Part shown: in pieces, positions 34,861 to 44,672 of the stretch
Layout of the letters: each line of letters starts with the position of its first letter
Position numbering within the stretch: the first letter of the stretch is position 1
Assembly (NCBI RefSeq): GCF_963860125.1
Contig: NZ_CAWLFA010000001.1
Span: 186,001 to 250,000 of the forward strand
DNA from: Picosynechococcus sp. PCC 7002
Lineage (GTDB): Bacteria > Cyanobacteriota > Cyanobacteriia > Cyanobacteriales > MRBY01
Length of the DNA stretch: 64,000 nt
Reading direction: 5' to 3'
Made by a program: the position numbers and the translations under genes
Notes under the pieces: generated by a model
The model's input: the letters and a program-made list of their open reading frames with translations, nothing else
Told to the model about the DNA's origin: nothing
Databases searched by the model: none

Positions 34861-35964
34861 ATGCTAAACAAAAACACTTTTTTCCTAGCCCTGCTAGTTT
34901 TTATCCCAATTTCCCTAGCTGGCCACTTCCTCGAATGGAGTCCCGTTACTGTGTTTTGTACAGCGGCGATCGCCATTGTGCCCCTCGCCGCTTTCATGGG
35001 AGAAGCCACCGAAGAAATTGCCGTTGTCGTCGGCCCCAACCTTGGCGGTCTGTTAAATGCCACCTTTGGTAATGCCACCGAATTAATTTTGGCTTTTATC
35101 GCCCTCAAGTCCGGCTTAGTCGATGTCGTCAAGGCCACGATCACCGGATCAATCATTAGTAACCTGCTGCTGGTGATGGGTTTTGCGATGCTCCTGGGTG
35201 GCCTCAAGTTCAAAGAACAAGACTTTCAGCCCACCGCTGCCCGCCTTAATGCTTCGTCCATGAACTTGGCGGTAATTGCGATCCTAATTCCCACCGCCGT
35301 AGAGTACACCTCCGCTGGTATCGGCCAAGCCACTCTCCAAAATCTTTCCGTTGCCGTAGCCATTGTGCTCATTTTGGTCTATGGCCTCACTTTATTGTTC
35401 TCGATGAAAACCCACTCCTATTTATATGATGTGGGGGTCGCAGAAATCGAAGAAGAAGGGGAAACAGAAGAAGAAGCCAAGGCAAAAGTTAACCTTTGGC
35501 TCTGGGTTGGGGTTCTACTGATTGTTACCCTCGCTGTTGCCATTGAGTCGGAACTCCTAGTCGGTTCCCTCGAAGCAGCCACCGAAAGCCTCGGCCTCAG
35601 TCCTCTCTTTACAGGGGTGATCCTCCTGCCCATCATCGGTAATGCCGCAGAACATGCCACCGCTGTTACCGTTGCCCTCAAAAATAAAATGGATCTGTCT
35701 GTGTCCGTTGCCGTTGGCTCTAGTTTACAAATTGCCCTCTTTGTCGCCCCGGTCTTAGTGATTGCTGGTTGGGTCATTGGTCAACCGATGGATCTTGATT
35801 TTAATCCTTTTGAACTGGTGGCCGTGGCCGTGGCTGTACTGATTGCCAACTCCATTAGTTCTGACGGCAACTCCAACTGGTTAGAAGGAAGCTTGTTGCT
35901 AGCGACCTATACAGTGCTCGGATTGGCCTTTTTCTTCCATCCTGCCGTACCTGGATTGGCCTAG
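34861..35964 (+). CDS. Calcium/proton (cation) exchanger, CAX family
   Basis: 367-residue membrane antiporter that moves Ca2+ or another cation against protons. About eleven hydrophobic helices, in two homologous halves. Each half has its cation-binding alpha repeat: ATFGNATELILAFIALKSG and IGNAAEHATAVTVALKNK, with the essential Glu in both. An acidic loop (EIEEEGETEEEAKAK) separates the halves, as usual. A good terminator follows 40 bases on. Single gene. Confidence 0.93.
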   Translation: MLNKNTFFLALLVFIPISLAGHFLEWSPVTVFCTAAIAIVPLAAFMGEATEEIAVVVGPNLGGLLNATFGNATELILAFIALKSGLVDVVKATITGSIISNLLLVMGFAMLLGGLKFKEQDFQPTAARLNASSMNLAVIAILIPTAVEYTSAGIGQATLQNLSVAVAIVLILVYGLTLLFSMKTHSYLYDVGVAEIEEEGETEEEAKAKVNLWLWVGVLLIVTLAVAIESELLVGSLEAATESLGLSPLFTGVILLPIIGNAAEHATAVTVALKNKMDLSVSVAVGSSLQIALFVAPVLVIAGWVIGQPMDLDFNPFELVAVAVAVLIANSISSDGNSNWLEGSLLLATYTVLGLAFFFHPAVPGLA

Positions 35965-36005
35965 GCCGAGATATTCAACACAATCAAGCTGCTAATTTTT
36001 TTGGG

Positions 36006-36030
36006 CGAACCTTGGTTCGTCTTTATTTTT
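36006..36030 (+). terminator. Rho-independent terminator of the CAX gene
   Basis: CGAAC-CTTG-GTTCG forms a tight hairpin followed by TCTTTATTTTT, about 40 bases past the stop. Confidence 0.72.
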
Positions 36031-36175
36031 AGCCACCATAAATAATGCTGATTTAATCGGGAAATCTTCATCGCTCTTCCCGATTTTAAGTTTGCTGCAT
36101 TAGCATAGGTATAGTGGCTGTCGTGCAAATTATTGATGGGGGCAGTCCCAATTTACTAATTATCTGAAGCCTTCC

Positions 36176-37498
36176 ATGTCAAACTCTAAACCCTTTGTAC
36201 TCGGTGCAACAGCTCTAGTGTTAACCACTGTGGCGGTTACAGGGGCAGGGCTGCACTACTCTAAAAGTCAAGCCTACCTCAAAGACAGCCCAAAGGAAAT
36301 TGTGGACGAGGTTTGGTATGTCATCAACAAAGAATATGTTGATGCGACCTTTAACCAAAATGACTGGCGTCAGGTGCGGCAAGAGTTTCTCAGCAAAGAC
36401 TATGCCAATACGGACGAAGCCTACGATGCAATTCGGGAAATGTTAGATCTCCTGGGAGATCCTTACACCCGGTTTATGCCCCCCCAAGATTTTGAAAATT
36501 TACAGGTTGATACGTCCGGTGAGTTGACCGGGGTCGGCATTCAGATCGCCAAGGATAAAGATACAGAAGAGGTGGTCGTGATTGCGCCCATTGAGGAGAC
36601 GCCAGCCTTTGAAGCGGGCATTATGGCCCAAGATGTGATCGTTGCTGTGGATGAGCAACCCACCGAAGGGATGGAACTCAACGATGTGGTGAATTTGATC
36701 CGGGGCCAACGGGGTACGGAGGTCACCCTCACCATCCGCCGAGATGAGCGAGTATTAGAATTTCCCATTGTCCGGGAAGTGATTCAGATTCATCCGGTAA
36801 AGGCACGGATTAATGAGAGTCCCATTGGGGATGTGGGCTATATTCGCTTGACCCAATTTAGCGCCCAGGCAACGGCAGAGATGCGCGAGGCGATCGCCGA
36901 TCTAGAATCTCAAAATGTCGATGGCTATGTTTTAGATCTACGTTCTAATCCTGGGGGACTGCTCTATGCCAGCATTGACATTGCCCAAATGTGGCTTGAT
37001 GGTGGTGGGATTGTTTCGACGGTAAACCGTGTCGGGGAAGTGGATCGCCAGGAGGCCAGTGACCGCGCCCTAACAGATAAACCCCTGATCGTTTTAGTGG
37101 ACGGGGGATCCGCCAGTGCCAGCGAAATCCTTTCCGGCGCGCTCCAGGACAATCAACGGGCGGTACTTGTAGGGACGCAAACCTTCGGTAAGGGCCTAGT
37201 CCAATCTGTCCGTCGCCTAGGGGATGATTCTGGGGTTGCCGTGACGGTCGCCAAATATTTGACCCCCTCTGGTCGGGATATCAATAAAGAAGGCATTGCG
37301 CCGGACTTTATTGTGGAACTTGATGAAGCTGATCAAGAAACATTGCAAGAAGATCGCACAAAAATTGGTACAATGGCTGACCCGCAATATGCCAAGGCGA
37401 TCCAACTGCTCGACGAACAACTCCGCACTGGGACGATTGTGATCCCCGAAAAACAGGCCAGCACTGAGCGACCGAGCCGCCCCGCCCAGGATAGCTAA
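36176..37498 (+). CDS. Carboxyl-terminal processing protease (S41 family)
   Basis: 440-residue serine protease that trims C-termini of exported proteins; in cyanobacteria the CtpA paralogue matures the D1 protein. An N-terminal signal or anchor helix (about 7-25) is followed by an N-domain and a PDZ domain (about 115-200, GVGIQIAKDK, MAQDVIVAVDEQP). The catalytic core has the Ser in GGSASASEILSGA and the Lys in TQTFGKGLVQS. The C-terminus (KQASTERPSRP) is a flexible tail. Cyanobacteria have several Ctp paralogues and I cannot tell which this is. Confidence 0.93.
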   Translation: MSNSKPFVLGATALVLTTVAVTGAGLHYSKSQAYLKDSPKEIVDEVWYVINKEYVDATFNQNDWRQVRQEFLSKDYANTDEAYDAIREMLDLLGDPYTRFMPPQDFENLQVDTSGELTGVGIQIAKDKDTEEVVVIAPIEETPAFEAGIMAQDVIVAVDEQPTEGMELNDVVNLIRGQRGTEVTLTIRRDERVLEFPIVREVIQIHPVKARINESPIGDVGYIRLTQFSAQATAEMREAIADLESQNVDGYVLDLRSNPGGLLYASIDIAQMWLDGGGIVSTVNRVGEVDRQEASDRALTDKPLIVLVDGGSASASEILSGALQDNQRAVLVGTQTFGKGLVQSVRRLGDDSGVAVTVAKYLTPSGRDINKEGIAPDFIVELDEADQETLQEDRTKIGTMADPQYAKAIQLLDEQLRTGTIVIPEKQASTERPSRPAQDS

Positions 37499-37706
37499 AC
37501 TCCCAAGTCCTCGGTGTCAGCGATCGCCCTTTAAAAGGCCGTTACAAATCTTGTTGCGGTGGCGATCGCCCCCGGATCCCAGGCTCAACTCCCCTGGATT
37601 TGCGGCCTTAAAATTTGCTTAAGATTTTTTTAAAAATAAAGTTGCGCACCAGATATAGAGTGGAGTATGCTTAGTTACCCTACATCTAGCGTCTGAGGTG
37701 CAACCC

Positions 37707-40700
37707 ATGGATCATGTTCAAGAATGGCAGCAAAGCTGTGTTGATCCTGAACTCATCCAACTGAATGTTATTTCCCTAGAGGGCGATCGCCCTTTGGACT
37801 ATTTGCTCTATTCAGAGGCGTTGCCCCGACGAAATGATGGTCGTTTGGGGGACAGTTACCTCCAGCGCTATCAACACACCGAGGCCGGGGGCTGGTGGTG
37901 TTCTGGTGTTGATATTTTGACGGGAAAGGCTGACCTTTGGGGCTGTTTCAAACCGGAACAACCCCGCGTCAATCCAGAAAAAGGCAAACCCATCAAGTAC
38001 GAACACCCCCCAAAAACGAGTACGGGCCTGTTTGCGTTGCGACTGCCGCCCCATGTGTGGGAACGGGTGGCCCGCCGCCATCAACTAGAATTTAGCCAAG
38101 ACGATTGGGACGATACCCAGCCCGATGGGGGCTTTTGGCAATGGCTAAAGGAACATCCCCAAATCCCCCTGATTATTACTGAAGGGGCGAAAAAAGCAGG
38201 CTCCCTCCTCAGTGCCGGCTACGGGGCGATCGCCCTACCGGGTATTTATGGCGCGATCCGGACACCCAAGGATGAATTTGGCCACCGCATCGGCCAATCT
38301 CGACTGATTCCCCAACTGAAAAAACTGATTCACGCCCAGCGCACCATTTACATTGCCTTTGACCAGGATGAAAAACCAACCACTATCCGGGCCGTGCGCA
38401 GTGCCATCCGAAAAACAGGTTATCTACTCAAACAAGCCGGTTGCCCCATCAAGGTGATCACCTGGGATCGTCGTGCCGGGAAAGGGGTGGATGATCTCAT
38501 TGCGAACCAAGGTCAAGCCGCCTTTGAAGCTGCCTTTCAAAACGCCCCCAGCCTCGATCTTTGGAAAGCCCAAGACCTTGAACAACTCACCTATCCCCGT
38601 CACCAAACCCTCCACCAGCGGTATCTCCCGGAGCAGTTAACAATTCCCCCAGCAGCCAAGTTAATTGCGCTCAAATCTCCCAAAGGAACGGGCAAAACCC
38701 GTTGGCTAGAATCAGTTGTTGCGGGGGCGATCGCCCGCCAACAGCCCGTCCTTGTGATTGGACACCGCATTCGTCTCGTCGAAGAACTCTGTCAGCGGTT
38801 TGGCCTCGACTACATCCGTGATTTACCCAAGGGCAAAGATCGATCCAAGGAACCCAACCTAAAAATTAATGGCTATGGCCTCTGCATTGATTCTCTGCAT
38901 GGCAAATCCCAGGCCCGTTTCAATCCCCATCACTGGGGCGATGCCCTGATTATTTTTGATGAAGTAGAACAAGTGCTGTGGCATGGGTTAAATTCCAGCA
39001 CCTGTCGCGATAACCGGGTCAATATTCTCCAGAGTCTCAAGCACCTGCTACAAAATGTTTTTGTCGGCGAAGGTCAAATTTACATCAGTGATGCCGACTT
39101 GAGCGATGTCTCCATTGACTACCTCCTGACCTTGGGAGGGCAAAAACTCCAGCCCTATCTCATTGAAAATACTTGGCAAGCGGATACCACCACCCACTAC
39201 ACCCTCAATCACTATCCCGATGGCACACCGAAACGGCTAGTCAAGGACTTGGTGCAACATATCCAAGGGGGCGGGCGGCCTTTTATCTGTCTATCTGCCC
39301 AAAAACTCAAGAGCCAATGGAGCACTTCGACCCTCGAAATTTACCTCAAAAATCAGTTTCCTGACCGCAAAATTCTTCGCCTTGATGCGGAATCCCTGGC
39401 GGATCCTGAACATCCTGCCTACGGTGCCATGGGCCAAATTAACCAAACCCTCGCCCAGTATGATGTGGTTTTAGCGAGTCCCGCCGTGGAAACGGGGATC
39501 AGTCTCGATTTGCAGGGACACTTCACCTCGGTGTGGGCGATCGCCCAGGGGGTACAAACGGTTAATTCCATCTGCCAGGCCCTGAGTCGAGTCCGTGAAA
39601 ATATTCCGCGTCATCTCTGGGTAGCCAAATATGGCTTTAACACCGTCGGCAATGGGGCCACTTCCATTCCGGCACTACTCACCTCCAGTCAAAGGCTCAC
39701 CCAAACGAATATCCGTCTGCTGCAACAGTCTGACTTTATCGCCCTTGATGATTTAGACACTGCTTTTCAGGCTGAATCCCTCCTGTGTTGGGCCAAATTT
39801 GCGGTGCGGATTAATGCGGGCATGGTGAACTACCGCGAGGCCGTGCTTGCTCATCTCCAGCGGGAAGGACATCAATTGTCAGCGGTACCAAAACACCGCA
39901 AAACGACGGCGACTCAAAGCCAACCCGATAATCAATTGGCCACGGCGATTAATTCCATTCGCGATACCAACTACCAAGCAGAATGTTTGGCGATCGCCCA
40001 GGCAACCCCCTTGAGTACCAAAGACTACCAACGCCTGAAAAAGAAACTCCTGAAAAGCCCCTCTGAACGACAACAACTCCGCAAATACGAACTCCAGAAA
40101 CGCTACAATCTCCCCGTCACCGCTTCCCTAGTGGCTAAAGATGACGACCACTGGTACCAAAAGCTGCGGCGTCACTATTTTCTGACGCTGGGTCGCCCTT
40201 ACCTGGCGGATCGAGATGCCCTAATCGCAACTCACCTCATGCAACAGGGCGGCGGGCAAATTTTCCAGCCTGATTTTAACCACTCCCAAATGGGGGCAAT
40301 CATCGGCACCATGGAAATTTTGGGGATCACCACCCTCCTCGCCCAGGCCAATCGACCGCTCCACAACCTCGACCCAGAGATGCAACGACTCGCGGCGATC
40401 GCCTTAGAAAATCGAGATGCCATCAAGACCACCGTTGGCATTGGCCTCGCGAAAAATTCTACCCCGATCATGATTTTGCGCCGCTTCCTCGAACTACTCG
40501 GCCTCGAACTGAAATACCTCAAGATCACCACCATTCAGAAAAAACGCACCCGTATTTACCAAATCAGTCAGCCCCAGGATCAACGCCAAACGGTTTTTCA
40601 ACATTGGCTACAAACCGACCAAAATTGCCCAGGCACCTCCGCTTTCTGGCAAGAAGACTGCCAAAAATACCTGGCTAAGCTTCAGGAAACCCGGCACCAA

Positions 40701-40757
40701 ACGGAATCAAACTATGTCCAACTGACGTTTGAGTTACCGACCCCAGAGGCGTCCTAA
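37707..40757 (+). CDS. Plasmid-type replication protein, CyRepA1-like (DUF3854 plus helicase)
   Basis: 1016 residues from the ATG at 37707, preceded by GAGGTG; a GTG at 37698 is possible. The N-terminal third is DUF3854 with a TOPRIM-like core: PLIITEGAKKAG, YIAFDQDEKP and a later GKGVDDLI. The middle is a superfamily-2-like helicase, with Walker A SPKGTGKTRW, Walker B ALIIFDEVEQ and a late motif ASPAVETGISLDLQG followed by CQALSRVR. This combination is that of cyanobacterial plasmid replication initiators such as Slr7037 of pSYSA. All neighbours are chromosomal housekeeping genes. The gene has HIP1 sites and window-like GC, so it is not a very recent arrival. No partition genes or toxin-antitoxin pair are adjacent. 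Confidence 0.88.
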   Translation: MDHVQEWQQSCVDPELIQLNVISLEGDRPLDYLLYSEALPRRNDGRLGDSYLQRYQHTEAGGWWCSGVDILTGKADLWGCFKPEQPRVNPEKGKPIKYEHPPKTSTGLFALRLPPHVWERVARRHQLEFSQDDWDDTQPDGGFWQWLKEHPQIPLIITEGAKKAGSLLSAGYGAIALPGIYGAIRTPKDEFGHRIGQSRLIPQLKKLIHAQRTIYIAFDQDEKPTTIRAVRSAIRKTGYLLKQAGCPIKVITWDRRAGKGVDDLIANQGQAAFEAAFQNAPSLDLWKAQDLEQLTYPRHQTLHQRYLPEQLTIPPAAKLIALKSPKGTGKTRWLESVVAGAIARQQPVLVIGHRIRLVEELCQRFGLDYIRDLPKGKDRSKEPNLKINGYGLCIDSLHGKSQARFNPHHWGDALIIFDEVEQVLWHGLNSSTCRDNRVNILQSLKHLLQNVFVGEGQIYISDADLSDVSIDYLLTLGGQKLQPYLIENTWQADTTTHYTLNHYPDGTPKRLVKDLVQHIQGGGRPFICLSAQKLKSQWSTSTLEIYLKNQFPDRKILRLDAESLADPEHPAYGAMGQINQTLAQYDVVLASPAVETGISLDLQGHFTSVWAIAQGVQTVNSICQALSRVRENIPRHLWVAKYGFNTVGNGATSIPALLTSSQRLTQTNIRLLQQSDFIALDDLDTAFQAESLLCWAKFAVRINAGMVNYREAVLAHLQREGHQLSAVPKHRKTTATQSQPDNQLATAINSIRDTNYQAECLAIAQATPLSTKDYQRLKKKLLKSPSERQQLRKYELQKRYNLPVTASLVAKDDDHWYQKLRRHYFLTLGRPYLADRDALIATHLMQQGGGQIFQPDFNHSQMGAIIGTMEILGITTLLAQANRPLHNLDPEMQRLAAIALENRDAIKTTVGIGLAKNSTPIMILRRFLELLGLELKYLKITTIQKKRTRIYQISQPQDQRQTVFQHWLQTDQNCPGTSAFWQEDCQKYLAKLQETRHQTESNYVQLTFELPTPEAS

Positions 40758-40771
40758 TCTGCGGTGAAAAA

Positions 40772-40801
40772 TAAAAAAAGGGGCTATTTTACCCAAGCCC
40801 C
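40772..40801 (-). terminator. Rho-independent terminator of msrA
   Basis: On the minus strand GGGGCT-TGGGTAAAAT-AGCCCC is followed by seven T, about 35 bases past the msrA stop. On the plus strand the same hairpin has no T-run, so it would end the replication gene only weakly. Confidence 0.78.
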
Positions 40802-40833
40802 TGATGTTCAAAAATTATGCGATCCGAGGGTCA

Positions 40834-41493
40834 CTAGGATTTAGCTTCAAGACCCACGGGACAGCCGACCCCCGTACCACCAAGGCCACAGTAGCCCCCT
40901 GGATTTTTTGCGAGATACTGCTGATGGTATTCTTCCGCATAATAAAATTCTGGTGCCTCCAAAATTTCCGTTGTGATCGCGCCATAACCCTCGGCCTTTA
41001 AAGCATCTTGGTAGGCCTCTAGGGATGTCTGGGCCAATTGTTTTTGAGCCTCGGAGTAGGTGTAAATGCCAGAACGGTACTGGGTGCCCACATCGTTACC
41101 TTGGCGCATCCCTTGGGTGGGATTATGGCTTTCCCAAAAAACCTTGAGGAGAGTCTCATAGGACACTTGCGTAGAATCATAGGCAACAAGAACCACTTCA
41201 TTGTGGCCCGTCATCCCAGAGCAGACTTCCTGATAGGTCGGATTGGGGGTGTGGCCAGCCGCATAGCCCACCGCTGTACTAAAAACACCGGGGGTTTGCC
41301 AAAATTTGCGCTCTGCCCCCCAAAAACAGCCCAGACCAAACATCGCAAGTTCGATTCCTGCGGGGAAGGGGGGAGCAATGGGATTGCCATTGACGAAATG
41401 CTGATCGGGGATAGGCATTGTTTGGGTACGACCGGGTAAAGCCTCCTGGGGCGTAGGCATCTGGGTCTTTTTACCGAGCAAACCAAAAAACAT
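40834..41493 (-). CDS. msrA: Peptide methionine-S-sulfoxide reductase
   Basis: Repairs oxidised Met (S-epimer) with thioredoxin. 219 residues. The catalytic motif GCFWGAERKFW is preceded by a 50-residue Pro-rich extension, as in many plant and cyanobacterial forms. The family pattern VGYAAGHTPNPTYQEVCSG is complete, and the C-terminal GYCGLGGTGVGCPVG supplies resolving cysteines. Convergent with the replication gene. Confidence 0.95.
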   Translation of the reverse strand: MFFGLLGKKTQMPTPQEALPGRTQTMPIPDQHFVNGNPIAPPFPAGIELAMFGLGCFWGAERKFWQTPGVFSTAVGYAAGHTPNPTYQEVCSGMTGHNEVVLVAYDSTQVSYETLLKVFWESHNPTQGMRQGNDVGTQYRSGIYTYSEAQKQLAQTSLEAYQDALKAEGYGAITTEILEAPEFYYAEEYHQQYLAKNPGGYCGLGGTGVGCPVGLEAKS

Positions 41494-41647
41494 AGGACTT
41501 AAATTTTAACCATGGTGACTGCCTTGATTGTAGACAAAAAGATCTGGCGGATGGGGCGGCCTTTTTCTCTGCATGGGGGGAGGGGGCGATCGCTTTCTGA
41601 TAAAATTCTATAGAATCTTAAAAAAACGTTACTTAACCGGAATTTAA

Positions 41648-42634
41648 ATGAATTTACTGGTGGTCGGTGCTACTGGCACATTAGGCAGGCAAGTCGCGCG
41701 ACGGGCATTGGATGAAGGACATCAAGTCCGTTGTCTCGTCCGGAATCCCCGTAAAGCTTCCTTTCTCAAGGAGTGGGGCGCAGAATTAATCGGCGGAAAT
41801 TTATGCCAGCCCGAGTCTTTGCTCCCAGCCCTAGAAGGGGTTGATGCTGTCATTGATGCTGCCACGGCCCGGGCAACGGATTCTATTGGTGTTAAGGAAG
41901 TTGACTGGGAAGGGCAAGTAAACCTGATCCAAGCCGCCAAGGAAGCTGGGGTTGAGCGATTTATTTTCTTTTCAATTCTTAATGCAGAGCAGCACCGTGA
42001 TGTGCCTTTGATGGATGCAAAATATTGCGTCGAGGAATATCTCAAGGAAGCGGGCCTGAACTATACAATCCTGCGCTTGAGTGGGTTTATGCAGGGGTTG
42101 ATTGCCCAATACGCGATTCCCATTCTTGAAAATCAAGCAGTCTGGATCACTGGGGAAAGTTCGCCGATCGCCTACATGAATACCCAGGATATTGCGAAGT
42201 TTGCGGTGCAGGCGGTGAAAATTCCGGCCACGGAAAAACAAACATTTCCAGTGGTGGGCACCCGGGCTTGGAAAGGGGAAGAAATTATCGCCATTTGTGA
42301 GCGTTATTCTGGCCAAACTGCCAGTATCGCCCGACTATCCCTGGGTTTTCTGCGGTTAATGCGCCGGGTCAGCCGCTTTTTCCAATGGGGGCAAAATGCT
42401 TCGGATCGCCTGGCTTTTGCGGAGGTGATGGCCACGGGTAAGCCTTTGGATGCGCCGATGGAAGATGTTTACAAAACCTTTGGGCTTGATCCCGCTGAAA
42501 CAACGACCCTAGAAAGTTATTTGCAGGAATACTTCAGCCGCATTATGCAAAAGCTGAAGGAAATTGACTACGAGAAAAATAAGGGCAAAAAGAAAAACGG
42601 GAAGAAAAAGCCGAATATTCGGACACCGTTTTAG
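41648..42634 (+). CDS. ycf39: Ycf39, atypical short-chain dehydrogenase for photosystem II assembly
   Basis: 328 residues of the NmrA-like group. The Rossmann motif VVGATGTLGRQVARRA is followed by LVRNPRKASFLKEWGAELI, the Ycf39 signature region. FIFFSILNAEQHRDVPLMDAK and TILRLSGFMQGLI match the plastid/cyanobacterial protein. The classical YxxxK catalytic pair is absent, as expected for this family. Ycf39 binds HLIPs and guides chlorophyll delivery to newly made D1. The C-terminus is a Lys-rich tail (KGKKKNGKKKPN). Confidence 0.93.
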   Translation: MNLLVVGATGTLGRQVARRALDEGHQVRCLVRNPRKASFLKEWGAELIGGNLCQPESLLPALEGVDAVIDAATARATDSIGVKEVDWEGQVNLIQAAKEAGVERFIFFSILNAEQHRDVPLMDAKYCVEEYLKEAGLNYTILRLSGFMQGLIAQYAIPILENQAVWITGESSPIAYMNTQDIAKFAVQAVKIPATEKQTFPVVGTRAWKGEEIIAICERYSGQTASIARLSLGFLRLMRRVSRFFQWGQNASDRLAFAEVMATGKPLDAPMEDVYKTFGLDPAETTTLESYLQEYFSRIMQKLKEIDYEKNKGKKKNGKKKPNIRTPF

Positions 42635-42806
42635 GGACGTTTTACTACAGTTGTGTTCCCCTGGAGTGATACCTGGGGGATGCTGCTGAAGAATTAAAAA
42701 CTTGACGTTTCATTAGTGGCGATCGCCAACCGTATCGGTATTAAGGGAAACGGTTTGAGTGATACCCTATTGTTTATATCCTTAAGTTTGTAGGACACTT
42801 CTACTT

Positions 42807-43748
42807 GTGCCCAAAGCCGGCATTATCTATAACGACATCAAACCCATTGCCTGCCAAGTCGCTCAGGAATTAGCCAAAACCTTGAGGAATAAAGGGTGGG
42901 AAGTGTTTACGGCCACTGGATTTGGCGGTCTACTTGGCTATGCAGAATGTCCGCCAACCCAGGAAACGGGCCACCAACAGCCCGTATGTCACACCAAAAT
43001 TGAGCAATTGGTGCCCCCCAACTTCGATGAAAATATGCAGTTTGCCGTGGTTCTGGGGGGAGATGGCACAGTCTTGTCAGCCGCACGCCAAGTTGCTCCA
43101 AAGGGAATCCCGCTGCTGACGGTCAATACGGGACACCTCGGATTTTTAACGGAAATGTATCTTCAGCACCTCGATGAGGCGATCGCCCAGCTTTTAGCCG
43201 GAGAATACGAAATTGAAGACCGTTCGATGATCACCGTGCAGCTTTTCCGCGACGGGGAACTCCTTTGGGAAGCCCTCAGTCTCAATGAAATGGTGCTCCA
43301 CCGGGAACCCCTAGCCGGGATGTGCCACTTTGAAATCCAGATTGGTCGCCATGCCCCCGTTGATATTGCCGCCGATGGCATCATGATTTCGACGCCCACC
43401 GGTTCCACAGCCTATTCCCTCAGTGCGGGTGGCCCCGTCGTTACCCCCGATGTGCCCGTTTTTCAGCTCGCCCCCATTTGTCCCCATTCCCTCGCGTCCC
43501 GGGCCCTCGTCTTTTCGGACACAGAACCGGTGAATATTTTTCCGGCAACGTCCCACCGCTTGGTGATGGTCGTTGATGGTAACGGTGGGGCCTATGTCTT
43601 GCCGGAGGATCAAGTCCATTTAGAGCGATCGCCTTACAATGCCCGCTTTGTACGCCTCCACCGACCCGAATTTTTCCGAATCCTCCGGGAGAAGCTGGGC
43701 TGGGGACTCCCCCACGTGGCGAAACCCACATCCCGCAAAGTTCTTTAG
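42807..43748 (+). CDS. nadK: NAD kinase
   Basis: Phosphorylates NAD to NADP. 313 residues. The start is the GTG at 42807, since no ATG precedes the conserved N-terminus (KAGIIYNDIKP). Motifs are VVLGGDGTVLSAAR (catalytic Gly-Gly-Asp), NTGHLGFLTEM and the NAD-binding TPTGSTAYSLSAGGP. Cyanobacteria usually have two NAD kinases; this is the form with an insertion after the first strands (CPPTQETGHQQP). It lies about 170 bases downstream of ycf39. Confidence 0.95.
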   Translation: MPKAGIIYNDIKPIACQVAQELAKTLRNKGWEVFTATGFGGLLGYAECPPTQETGHQQPVCHTKIEQLVPPNFDENMQFAVVLGGDGTVLSAARQVAPKGIPLLTVNTGHLGFLTEMYLQHLDEAIAQLLAGEYEIEDRSMITVQLFRDGELLWEALSLNEMVLHREPLAGMCHFEIQIGRHAPVDIAADGIMISTPTGSTAYSLSAGGPVVTPDVPVFQLAPICPHSLASRALVFSDTEPVNIFPATSHRLVMVVDGNGGAYVLPEDQVHLERSPYNARFVRLHRPEFFRILREKLGWGLPHVAKPTSRKVL

Positions 43749-43890
43749 GGAAATGGCATCAGAAGCAAAGATTCATGAAAATTTGTCTTTCCCCAAATTG
43801 AGCCTTTCTAGAATCAAAAAGATTACCCCTTGAGCTTTTTTATTTAGCCACATTTACTTTTCTTTGTTCGGAAGATTTCGATAGCTTGAT

Positions 43891-44616
43891 ATGCCCCAAA
43901 GCCAATATGCCGCCGATGGTTTAGCCTATGTTCTCCTCGTTGGGACGGATCAAGAGTTTACACAACGGGCCACCCTAGATCTTGCTGATCTCGGCTATCA
44001 AACCATTACCGTTGAAACGGTAGAACAAGCCCAACAACGCCTCCAACAGTTACCAGCAGGCATGGTAATTGTGGACTATCCCCTCCTGGGACAACGGGGG
44101 ATCGACTTTTGTCGCAGTCTCCGCAAAGCGCAATTTGTGCGGCCCATTTTATTTCTGGTGACCCAGGATCGCGTTGAGGAACGGGTGATCTGCCTGGAAG
44201 CGGGTGCCGATGATTATGTGCTGCAACCCTACCAACAGGAACGCTTTTTACGACTCCTCGAAATTTATCTCCAGCCCCAAACAGGCCAACGGGAGCAACT
44301 TTTTTTTGGGGATTTAATCTTAGATCTCAATACCCGCCAGGTGTGGCGATCGCCAGGCCAAAGTAGCGACTCGCCCCGTCCCATTGAACTAACGGTCAAA
44401 GAATTTGAACTGTTGAAATATTTGATGTCCCATCCCCAACAGGTCTTAACACGGGAGCAAATCCTTGAAAATGTCTGGGGCAACGAATTTCAAGGGGAAT
44501 CCAACGTGATTGAAGTCTATATTCGTTATTTACGCCTTAAAATTGAAGCAAAAGGCCAGAAACGCCTAATTCAAACTGTGCGGGGAGTCGGTTATGTCCT
44601 CAAAAAAGATCCCTAG
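43891..44616 (+). CDS. OmpR-type response regulator with atypical receiver
   Basis: 241 residues: receiver domain (about 12-125) and winged-helix DNA-binding domain (about 140-238, with LTVKEFELLKYLMSHP and ESNVIEVYIRYLRLKI). The phosphate-acceptor Asp62 is present in VIVDYPLL. However, the acidic pair after the first strand is reduced to LLVGTDQE (one Asp), and the conserved Lys of the KPF motif is Gln112 in LQPYQQERF. Phosphorylation may therefore be weak or unnecessary. It resembles cyanobacterial NblR-like orphans, but I cannot assign it. No kinase gene is nearby. Confidence 0.88.
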   Translation: MPQSQYAADGLAYVLLVGTDQEFTQRATLDLADLGYQTITVETVEQAQQRLQQLPAGMVIVDYPLLGQRGIDFCRSLRKAQFVRPILFLVTQDRVEERVICLEAGADDYVLQPYQQERFLRLLEIYLQPQTGQREQLFFGDLILDLNTRQVWRSPGQSSDSPRPIELTVKEFELLKYLMSHPQQVLTREQILENVWGNEFQGESNVIEVYIRYLRLKIEAKGQKRLIQTVRGVGYVLKKDP

Positions 44617-44672
44617 GTTTTAAAATGCGTTCCAAATGCCTCCCTTCGATCTCCACCATTTAACTAAGCACC

